The notes under the pieces were generated by a model. It ran no database searches. It worked only from the letters and a program-made list of their open reading frames with translations, and was not told the origin of the DNA. Shown here in pieces: positions 25,402-33,104 of a stretch of DNA of 64,000 nucleotides. This stretch comes from Prevotellamassilia sp. (GTDB lineage: Bacteria > Bacteroidota > Bacteroidia > Bacteroidales > Bacteroidaceae), in the NCBI GenBank assembly GCA_009775705.1, contig VSQE01000001.1, forward strand, positions 39,437 through 103,436. Reading direction: 5' to 3'. Numbering within the stretch: position 1 is the first letter of the stretch; each line of letters begins with the position of its first letter. The position numbers and the translations under genes are program-made.

Positions 25402-26168
25402 ACGCCCTTCTTGTATTCCTGCTCTATGCGGCCATGCTCATTACGGCCGCGTCGGCCGTCCGGCTGTTGTCGCCGCCGGATGCGGGAGGAGCGGCCCGGG
25501 GGCAGGCGCTGTTTTGGGGCAGTCTGGTATTGTCCGGCCTGCTGATGGCCGTAGGTCTGGTGCGTCGCCGGCCTTTCCGCAGTTCCGTCCGCATCGGTCT
25601 GCGGTCCGTGGGGCTGACCGTGGCCGGCATCCTGCTGCTCTCGGCCGGTCTTTCGCTTCTGCTGGCTCCGCTCGGGCTGTCCGATGACGGTATGAACGGC
25701 CTTTTCTCCGATATGCTCCGCAGTCCCTTGTGTTTGCTGTTGTTGCTGGCTGTAGGTCCCCTGGCTGAAGAACTCGTCTTTCGCGAGGGCATCCTGCGCA
25801 GCCTTGTTGCCGCGGGGAGCCGTCCGTTGGCGGCCTGTGCCGTCAGTGCCCTGCTTTTCGCCCTGGCCCATGGCAATCCGGCACAGGCCTTTCCGGCCGC
25901 GGTGCTGGGTTTCGTCTTGGGATTGCTTTATCTCCGCACCTCCGATCTCCGGCTCTGCTTTTCCGCCCATGTCGCCAACAATGCGCTGGCATTGCTCTTC
26001 CTCCGTTTTCCCGCTGTCGGAACTGTTTGCGCGGATCTGCCGCCGTTGTGTGCGGCGGGCGCGGGAGCCTTGCTGCTGGCCTTCGGCGGGGCGGTGTTGT
26101 GGTGTGGGGCCTTGCGGACCGTCTTTTGTGAATTCTTATCTTCCGGAGTACGTCCGGAAAAGAAATAA
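25395..26168 (+). CDS. CPBP-family intramembrane metalloprotease
   Basis: A 257-residue membrane protein of the CPBP (CAAX protease / Abi) family, with about seven hydrophobic helices. The predicted metal and catalytic residues are present: the EE pair in LAEELVFREG near residues 122-131, FALAHG with its His near 157, and HVANNALALL near the end. Family members cleave within membranes and can process peptides or confer bacteriocin immunity; the role here is unknown. The start overlaps the ribF stop by 7 bases, so it is probably translated from the ribF mRNA. dus starts 15 bases downstream. Confidence 0.85.
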   Translation: MLNALLVFLLYAAMLITAASAVRLLSPPDAGGAARGQALFWGSLVLSGLLMAVGLVRRRPFRSSVRIGLRSVGLTVAGILLLSAGLSLLLAPLGLSDDGMNGLFSDMLRSPLCLLLLLAVGPLAEELVFREGILRSLVAAGSRPLAACAVSALLFALAHGNPAQAFPAAVLGFVLGLLYLRTSDLRLCFSAHVANNALALLFLRFPAVGTVCADLPPLCAAGAGALLLAFGGAVLWCGALRTVFCEFLSSGVRPEKK

Positions 26169-26183
26169 AATCCCTGTGACAGA

Positions 26184-27215
26184 ATGAAAATAGGAACAAT
26201 AGATCTGGGGCCGCGTCCCGTTTTGCTGGCCCCGATGGAAGATGTGACGGACATCGGTTTCCGTCTGCTTTGCCGCCGGATGGGTGCTTCGATGGTTTAT
26301 TCCGAGTTTGTGGCTGCCGATGCGCTGGTACGCATGGTGGGCAAGAGCCTGGACAAACTCCGTGTCTGCGACGAGGAGCGTCCCGTCGCGATACAGATAT
26401 ACGGCAAGGATCCCGTGGCGATGCGTGATGCGGCGCAGATTGTGGTGGAGAAGGCGCGTCCCGACGTGCTGGACATCAACTTCGGCTGTCCCGTGAAGCG
26501 GGTGGCCGGCAAGGGGTCCGGCGCCGGACTTTTGCAGGATGTTCCGCGCATGCTTTCCATCACCCGGGCCGTGGTCGATGCCGTCGGTGTACCCGTTACC
26601 GCCAAGACCCGTTTGGGATGGGACGCGGAACACAAGATCATCGTCCCGCTGGCCGAGCAGTTGCAGGACTGCGGCATACAGGCGCTTACGGTACACGGCC
26701 GCACGAGGGCGCAGATGTACACCGGAGAGGCCGACTGGAGCCTGATAGGGGAGGTGAAGCGGAATCCCCGTATGCACATACCCGTTATCGGGAACGGCGA
26801 CATCACCTCAGCCGAAGGTGCGCTGCGGGCTTTCGGGGACTATGGGGTGGATGCCGTCATGGTGGGGCGCGCCACTTTCGGACGTCCCTGGATATTCCGG
26901 GAGATCAGGGCGGTGCTCGATGCCGCCTTGCAGGGCGGCGACACGGCCGCGGCGCTGGCGCAGGCCACACTGGACAGCGACGAGCGGCTCGACATCCTCA
27001 AGAGCCAGGTGGAGCAGAGCGTGGCCCGCATCGACGAGTACCGCGGCATTCTCCACATACGCCGTCATCTGGCCGCCACGCCGCTCTTCAAGGGGCTGCC
27101 GTCGTTCCGGACCACCCGCATCGCCATGCTCCGTGCCGCCACCGTGGATGAGCTGTTCGCCATTCTGGAAAGCATCCGTCCGCTTCTCCGTGATGCCGGA
27201 ACGGCCGGCGCTTAG
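26184..27215 (+). CDS. dusB: tRNA-dihydrouridine synthase
   Basis: FMN enzyme that reduces uridines in the tRNA D-loop. It has 343 residues. The TIM barrel starts LLAPMEDVTDIGFRLLCRRMGA, and the catalytic cysteine is in DINFGCPVKRVAGKGSGAGLL near residue 99. HGRTRAQMYTGEADW and VIGNGDITS bind FMN. The C-terminal helical domain is complete. Bacteroidetes usually carry one or two Dus proteins of the DusB/DusC group, and the assignment to DusB is by similarity only. It is the last gene of the argB-to-dus run; a 101-bp gap with no clear terminator follows. Confidence 0.9.
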   Translation: MKIGTIDLGPRPVLLAPMEDVTDIGFRLLCRRMGASMVYSEFVAADALVRMVGKSLDKLRVCDEERPVAIQIYGKDPVAMRDAAQIVVEKARPDVLDINFGCPVKRVAGKGSGAGLLQDVPRMLSITRAVVDAVGVPVTAKTRLGWDAEHKIIVPLAEQLQDCGIQALTVHGRTRAQMYTGEADWSLIGEVKRNPRMHIPVIGNGDITSAEGALRAFGDYGVDAVMVGRATFGRPWIFREIRAVLDAALQGGDTAAALAQATLDSDERLDILKSQVEQSVARIDEYRGILHIRRHLAATPLFKGLPSFRTTRIAMLRAATVDELFAILESIRPLLRDAGTAGA

Positions 27216-27316
27216 CCGTTTTTCTCCGCGGCAAAGGTTAAAAATTGTAAGATCCCTTTCCGTTTGTCCGGAATGCCGTATCTTGCGTCCGATATAACGA
27301 AAAAACAGAAGAAGCC

Positions 27317-28024
27317 ATGAAAAATCTGAGAATCGAGGCCGTCATTGTGGCCGTGGGACTGGTCCTGCTGGGCTGGTGCCTCTATTTGGGACTTGCCAAG
27401 TTCGCCACCGGCGAGCGGGTGGTTTCCGTACGCGGACTGGCCGAGCGCGAGGTGAAGGCCGACTATGTGATATGGCCCGTTGTTTACAAAACCACCGGAA
27501 ACGATCTCCAGGCCATTCATGCCGAGATAAACCGGGCCAACGGGGTCATTTCCGCTTTTCTGCGCCGCAACGGGGTGAAGCCTGATGAAATCAGCGTCAG
27601 CGCGCCCCAGATCGTAGACCTGCGGGCCGACCGCTACAACGCGCAGGCCGAGGGCACGCGCGACCGTTACAATGTGACTTCCGTGATCACCGTCGCTTCC
27701 CATCAGGTAGACCGTGTGCGCTCGCTCATGTCGCGTGTGGGCGAACTGCTCAGGGAGGGCATCGCCATTTCCGACGGAGGGTATGAGAACCGTGTGGAAT
27801 ATGAGTTCACCAGCCTCAACTCCATCAAGCCGAAGATGATCGAGGAGGCTACGCGCAATGCCCGCGAGGCCGCCCGCCAGTTCGCCACCGATTCCGACAG
27901 CGAACTGGGAAAGATCAAGAAAGCCACTCAGGGACTTTTCTCCATAGAGTCGCGCGACCAGTATACGCCCTACATCAAGAAGGTGCGCGTGGTGACGTCT
28001 GTAGACTATTTCCTGAACAGCTGA
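27317..28024 (+). CDS. SIMPL domain-containing protein (periplasmic, membrane-anchored)
   Basis: A 235-residue protein of the SIMPL (YggE/BP26) family. It has an N-terminal hydrophobic anchor (residues 7-25, AVIVAVGLVLLGWCLYLGL) and then the SIMPL fold starting VVSVRGLAEREVKADYVIW. YggE-like proteins form periplasmic oligomeric rings and affect stress responses; a biochemical activity is not known. It has no signal cleavage site and probably stays anchored in the inner membrane. It is a single gene, bounded by the dus gap and a strong hairpin terminator. Confidence 0.83.
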   Translation: MKNLRIEAVIVAVGLVLLGWCLYLGLAKFATGERVVSVRGLAEREVKADYVIWPVVYKTTGNDLQAIHAEINRANGVISAFLRRNGVKPDEISVSAPQIVDLRADRYNAQAEGTRDRYNVTSVITVASHQVDRVRSLMSRVGELLREGIAISDGGYENRVEYEFTSLNSIKPKMIEEATRNAREAARQFATDSDSELGKIKKATQGLFSIESRDQYTPYIKKVRVVTSVDYFLNS

Positions 28025-28064
28025 CCCCTTCCGGCGGGGTGTACCGCTTTCTTTGATATGGATA

Positions 28065-28103
28065 AAAAAAGAGAAGTCGAGCCTGGCGCGACTTCTCTTT
28101 TTT
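28065..28103. terminator. Intrinsic terminator after the SIMPL gene
   Basis: A perfect 15-bp stem, AAAAAAGAGAAGTCG with CGACTTCTCTTTTTT (28065-28079 / 28089-28103), and a 9-base loop. Confidence 0.88.
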
Positions 28104-28170
28104 GTGGCACGTGCAGGTGTGCAAAAATTTTTTTGAAATTTTTCGTGTACGTATTTTAACGTTCCCATTC

Positions 28171-28393
28171 AAAGTTTAACCCGGAGGTTTTTCGGAAAAC
28201 CTCCGGGAAGGGACCTATTTTTCACAACATAGTATCTTTTTTGAACAAGATAGGACCTTTTTTAAAAAAGATAGGATGTTTTTTTCACGTTAAGCGACGA
28301 AAAAAACCGCCCATCAGGCGGCTTTTCAGGGTTGTTCTGCTTTGCTGATGCAAATATACTGCATTGGCGGGCGAAAAGCAAATGTTAATTAAC
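28171..28393 (-). repeat. Dispersed 223-bp intergenic element, copy A
   Basis: This stretch aligns end to end with 53995-54217 without a net length change. The most conserved part is the right half: AACGTGAAAAAAACATCC, the terminator hairpin, TATATTTGCA and TTTGCTTTTCGCC, read on the minus strand. The left half is a run of A/T-rich quasi-palindromes flanked by GGTCC and CTATC. Copy A also has a perfect 12-bp hairpin (28180-28191 with 28196-28207, loop TCGG) that is broken in copy B. No ORF is present. Confidence 0.85.
28300..28344 (-). ncRNA. Candidate ~45-base small RNA in copy A of the dispersed element
   Basis: On the minus strand, TTTG (28382-28379), 20 bases, and TATATTTG (28358-28351) form a complete promoter. 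The expected RNA starts near 28344 and ends at the terminator stem CCGCC/GGCGG (28317-28321 / 28307-28311) followed by seven T residues. The same arrangement is conserved in copy B. It encodes no peptide of note. Confidence 0.55.
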
Positions 28394-28543
28394 GTACTTT
28401 CAGATTTCGGAAAATATCCTCCTTTCCTTTATCGACGCTTTTCGTGAAGCGGTCCGGACTGTTGATTATCAGCGGTCCGGATCGGCTTTGCGCATATCGT
28501 GCTTTGGGCAGGTCTTCGCCGGCAACTGTATGCCGGCCGCCGC

Positions 28544-28876
28544 TTAGCTGCGGCCTTTGCCCTTGATGTTGAGGTTGTAGACAACGTGCAGGAGGGCGTA
28601 GCTGAGGAAATTCTCTATGCGTGTGAAGTAGCGTTCAACGGGTGTGACCACGTTGTATTCCGAGGTGCGCTGCCGCAGCATGTCCACCCATTCGAAGCGC
28701 ACGGTGAGCGCCTTGCTGCGCAGGAAAGTCTGCGAGATGTTGAGGTTCCAGAGCCACTGGTCGTGGTTGAGCAGGTTGTCATCGTAGCCCCGCTCCCAGT
28801 AGAAGTAGACTCCGTTGATGTTTATCCAGTTGGCTCACGAGTCTTTCAGGTCCGGGTTGTTGCGGCGGATGTTCAT
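28544..28876 (-). pseudogene. Remnant of an outer-membrane beta-barrel protein (C-terminal fragment)
   Basis: One minus-strand frame reads as the end of a TonB-receptor-like or OMP_b-brl_3 outer-membrane barrel. It contains ANWININGVYFYWERGYDD, WLWNLNISQTFLRSKALTV, RQRTSEYNVVTPVERYF and a final strand, LLHVVYNLNIKGKG, before a TAA at 28544-28546. A TGA at 28835-28837 interrupts the frame 13 codons after the only nearby ATG, and a TAG lies shortly before that ATG. The rest of the expected 700-900-residue protein is missing. The alternating-strand pattern is clear, but the exact family is inferred. Confidence 0.7.
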
Positions 28877-28980
28877 TCGTCTTTGCTATCGGTGATGGGG
28901 AGGAGCGTTTCCAGTTCCGGACGGCTCTTGTCTCCCTGGTATCTGATTGCTTGATGGCCACGCTCAGTGACGAACCCGGC

Positions 28981-29026
28981 GGCCGGCGGAACGCAGGATT
29001 CATACCCGGCTCCGCCGGCCTTTTTT
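28981..29026 (+). terminator. Isolated intrinsic terminator upstream of the DUF2723 gene
   Basis: A perfect 10-bp stem, GGCCGGCGGA with TCCGCCGGCC (28981-28990 / 29011-29020), followed by TTTTTT. No plus-strand gene ends nearby. It may shield the DUF2723 promoters from read-through or be left from a lost gene. Confidence 0.75.
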
Positions 29027-29067
29027 CTTTTTCCCGGAAAATGATATTCCGAACGGAATTTTATTCT

Positions 29068-29096
29068 TACTTTTGCCAACTGGATAATTATCTTTG
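29068..29096 (+). promoter_or_regulatory. Two tandem -7 boxes for the DUF2723 gene
   Basis: Perfect TAnnTTTG boxes TACTTTTG (29068-29075) and TATCTTTG (29089-29096), 51 and 30 bases before the start codon. They may be alternative start sites. Confidence 0.6.
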
Positions 29097-29126
29097 TAAA
29101 AACCAATCAATAGTTCAGAGCTTTTT

Positions 29127-32100
29127 ATGAAGCAGTACAAACTGGTCAACAACCTCCTGGGTTGGATTACATTCGCCATAGCCGCTTTCACCTACTGTTC
29201 CACGGTGGAGCCTACGGCGAGTTTCTGGGATTGTCCCGAGTTTATAACCACGGCCTATAAACTGGAAGTCGGCCATCCGCCCGGAGCGCCTTTCTTCATG
29301 CTGACGGGCAACTTCTTCTCCCAGTTCACCGACGACCCCACGCGCGTGGCCTACATGGTCAACATCATGTCCGCCCTGCTTTCCGCCTTCTGCATTCTTT
29401 TCCTTTTCTGGAGCATCACGCATCTGGCGCGCAAATTGCTCTGTCAGGACGGAAAGGTGACCTCGTGGGCGCAGACACTGCTCATCATGGGCTGCGGCCT
29501 GACAGGTGCGCTGGCCTATACGTGGAGCGACACGTTCTGGTTCTCGGCCGTCGAGGGTGAGGTCTATGCCTACTCTTCCATGTTCACCGCGCTGGTGTTC
29601 TGGCTCATTCTGAAGTGGGAGGAGCATGCCGACGAACCGCATGCCGACCGCTGGATCGTGCTGATATTCTATCTCACCGGGCTCTCCATCGGCGTACACC
29701 TGCTCAATCTGCTCTGTCTGCCGGCCATAGCGCTCGTGTACTACTACAAGAAGAATCCCGGAGCCAACCTCAAAGGCTCGCTTCTGGCGCTCGGCATCTC
29801 CGTGCTGCTGGTGGCTGCCGTGCTCTACGGTCTGGTACCCGGCATCGTGAAGGTGGGCGGATGGTTCGAGCTGTTCTTCGTCAATACGCTGGGGCTGGGC
29901 TTCAACAGCGGGCTGATTGTCTATCTGCTGCTGCTCATAGGCATCGTGCTGGCCGCTATCTGGAGCACCACGCGCAGCGACCGCCGTCTCATCACCCTCC
30001 TCTATACGCTCTCCGTGGCCATGCTCGGCATTCCTTTCTACGGAAGCGGAGTCTCTTCCGTGCTGGTGGGCATCGTCCTTATTGCCGCTCTCGTCTGGCT
30101 GCTGCGCCGCAAGACGGCCGGCGGACAGTACCTCATGCGCAAGCGTTTTCTCAACACCTCGCTGCTTTGCATGCTGATGCTCATGATCGGCTATTCCTCT
30201 TATTCCGTCATCGTGCTCCGCTCCACGCAGAACACGCCGATGGACCAGAACTCGCCCGAGGACATCTTCACCCTGGGACGCTACCTGAGCCGTGAGCAGT
30301 ACGGCGACCGTCCGCTCTTCTACGGTGAGGCCTATACCTCCCAGTATGTGGACTATGACAAGGGTACGCAGGTGCAGCGTCACGAGAAACTCAATGCCTC
30401 CGAACCCGACCGCTATGACGAGGTGGACATCCGGAAAGGACTCATCGTCCCCGACCAGCTCAAGATGCTGTTCCCGCGCATGCATTCGCAGTCCCATACG
30501 GCGGCCTACGAGGACTGGCTCGGCGGGGTGGACAAGCATTCCGTGACCTTTACCTTCAAGGACGAGACCGGGGTGGAGCAGGGACCCTATATGGGCGAGA
30601 TGCCTTCGCAGTGGGACAACATCCGCTTCTTCCTTTCCTACCAGATCAACTTCATGTACTGGCGCTACTTCATGTGGAACTTTGCCGGCCGCCAGAACGA
30701 CATTCAGGGCAACGGAGAACCCGAACACGGAAACTGGATCACGGGCATTCCCTTTATCGACAACGCCCTCTACGGCGACCAGAGCAAACTGCCCGACGAA
30801 TTGCGCGAGAACAAGGGACATAACGTCTTCTACTGTCTGCCTCTGCTGCTCGGCCTGCTCGGCCTGTTCTGGCAGGCTTACCGCGGAGAACAGGGCATCC
30901 GCCAGTTCTGGGTGGTCTTCTTCCTCTTCTTCATGACGGGTCTCGCTATCGTGTTCTACCTCAACCAGACTCCGATGCAGGCACGTGAGCGCGATTACGC
31001 ATACGCGGGGTCCTTCTATGCCTTCGCCATCTGGATAGGCCTGGGTGTGGCGGCGCTCGCACAGGGTTTGCAACGGGTGCTGAAGAAACCGTTGCCTGCC
31101 GCTGCCGTCGCTTCGTTGGTAGGCATTCTGGTGCCCTTGCAGATGGTCAGCCAGACCTGGGACGACCATGACCGCTCGGACCGCTATGCCTGCCGCGATT
31201 TCGGCGCCAATTATCTCAACACCCTGCCGGTGGGCGGTCATCCCGTGATCTTCACCAACGGAGACAACGACACCTTCCCCCTCTGGTACAACCAGGAGAT
31301 CGAAGGAGTGCGTACCGATGCCCGTGTCTGCAACCTCTCTTATCTGCAAACCGACTGGTACACAGACCAGATGCGCCGTCCGGCTTACGATTCGCCCGCA
31401 TTGCCCATACATTGGAACCGCTATGAGTACGTGGACAATGTCGGACACGACGTGTTCTATGTGCGGCCGGACCTGCGCGCCGAGCTGGATCAGATCCGGA
31501 AAGACCGGCCCGAAGTCAATCCCTACGAGCTGGCATACCTCATCGACCATTATGTGCGTCCCAAAGGCTATATGCCTACCGACTCGTTTGTCGTGAAGGT
31601 GAATAAGGAGGCGGTCCTCCGCTCGGGCATGCTGCTGCCCGAAGGGCCCGATTCCATCCCCGAATACATGACCGTGTCGCTGAAGGGCAAGCGCATCATT
31701 CCGAAGAATGACATGATGGTCTACGAGATGCTGGCCCGAAACGACTGGAAACGGCCGCTCTATATGAGCGTGACGCTCGGATCGGACAACTATGCCGGAT
31801 TGCAGGACTATCTCGTTCTCGAAGGACTGGCCTACCGCATCACACCTTTCCATATGGGGATGGCCATTGATGCAGACAAGATGTATGACAATATGATGAA
31901 CCGCTTCAGGTACGGCAACGTGAAGGCTCCGGGCATCTATCTGGACGAGACAGTGATGCGTATGTGCCAGACACACCGCCACATGTTCATGATGCTGGCC
32001 AAGCAGTTCCTGACCAAGGGAGACACCGCCCGCGCCCTGAAGGTGCTCCGCAAGTGCAAGGCCGAGTTGCCTGCGGTCAATATCCCCTATGACACTTCCG

Positions 32101-32486
32101 GCGCAGACCATGAGCTGGTGCAGCTTTGGATGGCTGTAGGACAGAAGAAGGAGGCGGCCCGCGTGGCCGAGGCGCTCGGAACGTCGGCCTATAAATATCT
32201 GACATGGGTCAATACGCTCGGTGACCGTGCCTCGCGGTTTGTGCGCAACTGTGAGCGCCAGGCCACCATGCTCAGCATGATGACACAGGCTCTGAAAGAC
32301 TGTTCTTCTCCGTTGGCCAAGACGTTTGACCGGCGTTTCCGTGAGCTGGAGCAGACCCCGGCCATACAGCTGGTGCTGCAAAGTATTCAGGACCGCGAGG
32401 CCGCCCGCTACCGGCAGATGATGCAGGAACAGCAGGAGCAGGAAGGTGGAGGCGTGCAGGACTTCGGCGATTACGTAGGTTTCTGA
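29127..32486 (+). CDS. DUF2723 membrane protein (predicted protein O-glycosyltransferase, TMEM260-like)
   Basis: A 1119-residue polytopic membrane protein. The N-terminal third has about a dozen helices with the DUF2723 signature STVEPTASFWDCPEF near residues 25-39 and GHPPGAPFFMLTGNFF near 49-64. Acidic residues in the first periplasmic loop are the expected catalytic site of GT-C glycosyltransferases. More helices lie near residues 560-680, then a large soluble C-terminal domain (residues 690-1119), partly helical and TPR-like. The human relative TMEM260 is a protein O-mannosyltransferase, and Bacteroidetes perform O-glycosylation of exported proteins. That makes a protein glycosylation role a reasonable inference, but the substrate is not shown. 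The deacetylase gene follows 3 bases downstream. Confidence 0.88.
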   Translation: MKQYKLVNNLLGWITFAIAAFTYCSTVEPTASFWDCPEFITTAYKLEVGHPPGAPFFMLTGNFFSQFTDDPTRVAYMVNIMSALLSAFCILFLFWSITHLARKLLCQDGKVTSWAQTLLIMGCGLTGALAYTWSDTFWFSAVEGEVYAYSSMFTALVFWLILKWEEHADEPHADRWIVLIFYLTGLSIGVHLLNLLCLPAIALVYYYKKNPGANLKGSLLALGISVLLVAAVLYGLVPGIVKVGGWFELFFVNTLGLGFNSGLIVYLLLLIGIVLAAIWSTTRSDRRLITLLYTLSVAMLGIPFYGSGVSSVLVGIVLIAALVWLLRRKTAGGQYLMRKRFLNTSLLCMLMLMIGYSSYSVIVLRSTQNTPMDQNSPEDIFTLGRYLSREQYGDRPLFYGEAYTSQYVDYDKGTQVQRHEKLNASEPDRYDEVDIRKGLIVPDQLKMLFPRMHSQSHTAAYEDWLGGVDKHSVTFTFKDETGVEQGPYMGEMPSQWDNIRFFLSYQINFMYWRYFMWNFAGRQNDIQGNGEPEHGNWITGIPFIDNALYGDQSKLPDELRENKGHNVFYCLPLLLGLLGLFWQAYRGEQGIRQFWVVFFLFFMTGLAIVFYLNQTPMQARERDYAYAGSFYAFAIWIGLGVAALAQGLQRVLKKPLPAAAVASLVGILVPLQMVSQTWDDHDRSDRYACRDFGANYLNTLPVGGHPVIFTNGDNDTFPLWYNQEIEGVRTDARVCNLSYLQTDWYTDQMRRPAYDSPALPIHWNRYEYVDNVGHDVFYVRPDLRAELDQIRKDRPEVNPYELAYLIDHYVRPKGYMPTDSFVVKVNKEAVLRSGMLLPEGPDSIPEYMTVSLKGKRIIPKNDMMVYEMLARNDWKRPLYMSVTLGSDNYAGLQDYLVLEGLAYRITPFHMGMAIDADKMYDNMMNRFRYGNVKAPGIYLDETVMRMCQTHRHMFMMLAKQFLTKGDTARALKVLRKCKAELPAVNIPYDTSGADHELVQLWMAVGQKKEAARVAEALGTSAYKYLTWVNTLGDRASRFVRNCERQATMLSMMTQALKDCSSPLAKTFDRRFRELEQTPAIQLVLQSIQDREAARYRQMMQEQQEQEGGGVQDFGDYVGF

Positions 32487-32489
32487 CGT

Positions 32490-33104
32490 ATGATTATCGA
32501 GCAGCCCGCCAAGTTCCTGCGATGGCTTTATCCCCACGCCCTGTGGCGGATGAATCCGGCGGAAAGGTCCGTCTATCTGACTTTTGACGACGGCCCCATA
32601 CCCGAGGTGACGCCGTGGGTGCTCGATGTGCTTGACCATTACGGGGTGAAGGCCACGTTCTTTATGGTCGGCGACAACATACGCAAGCATCCCGATGAGT
32701 TCGGGATGGTGAGGGAGCGGGGGCACCGCCTCGGCAACCACACCTACAACCATCTGGGCGGACTGCTCCACGGCATAGGCAGCTATGTGCGGAATGTGGA
32801 GAAAGCCAATGTCTATCTGCATACCGATCTGTTCCGGCCGCCTCACGGATGGATGAAGCACGACCAGTATCTCGTGCTCCGTCACCGGGGGTTCCGTGTG
32901 GTGATGTGGGATCTGGTGACGCGCGACTATTCCACCCGCCTCAATGGCCGCGACGTGCTGCTCAATGTCCGCCGCTATGCCCGTCCCGGTAGTATCATCA
33001 CCTTCCACGATTCGTTGAAGAGCCATGACAAACTGCTGTACGCCCTGCCGCGCGCCATTGAATGGCTGCGGTCTCAGGGATATGCGTTCCGCGTTTTCGA
33101 CTGA
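32490..33104 (+). CDS. Polysaccharide deacetylase (NodB domain)
   Basis: A 204-residue NodB-type carbohydrate esterase that removes acetyl groups from N-acetylated sugars such as peptidoglycan or other glycans. Motif 1, YLTFDDGP (near residues 29-36), carries the catalytic base and the metal Asp. Motif 2 is HRLGNHTYNH (near 79-88), giving the HxxxH metal ligands, and motif 3 is FRPPHG near 111-116. There is no signal peptide, although a short hydrophobic N-terminus is present. It is sandwiched between DUF2723 (3-base gap) and queG (stop and start abut), so the three are probably one transcript. Confidence 0.9.
   Translation: MIIEQPAKFLRWLYPHALWRMNPAERSVYLTFDDGPIPEVTPWVLDVLDHYGVKATFFMVGDNIRKHPDEFGMVRERGHRLGNHTYNHLGGLLHGIGSYVRNVEKANVYLHTDLFRPPHGWMKHDQYLVLRHRGFRVVMWDLVTRDYSTRLNGRDVLLNVRRYARPGSIITFHDSLKSHDKLLYALPRAIEWLRSQGYAFRVFD

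Larger units (their letters stand above)
28025..29126. other. 1.1-kb intergenic region with terminator, dispersed element and gene remnant
   Basis: From left to right it holds the SIMPL terminator, copy A of a 223-bp dispersed element, about 150 bp in which I see nothing, a decayed C-terminal fragment of an outer-membrane protein on the minus strand, an isolated terminator hairpin, and two tandem -7 boxes for the DUF2723 gene. It is the only part of the window with clear signs of gene decay. Confidence 0.8.

Noticed and set aside
28499..28954. 151-codon plus-strand frame
   Set aside because: It is the complement of the outer-membrane-protein remnant on the minus strand, which has the recognisable beta-strand pattern.
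29115..33026. 1303-codon open frame on the minus strand
   Set aside because: It lies antisense to DUF2723 and the deacetylase, whose motifs are clear. High GC and codon bias in the real genes create long antisense frames; no domain is seen in it.
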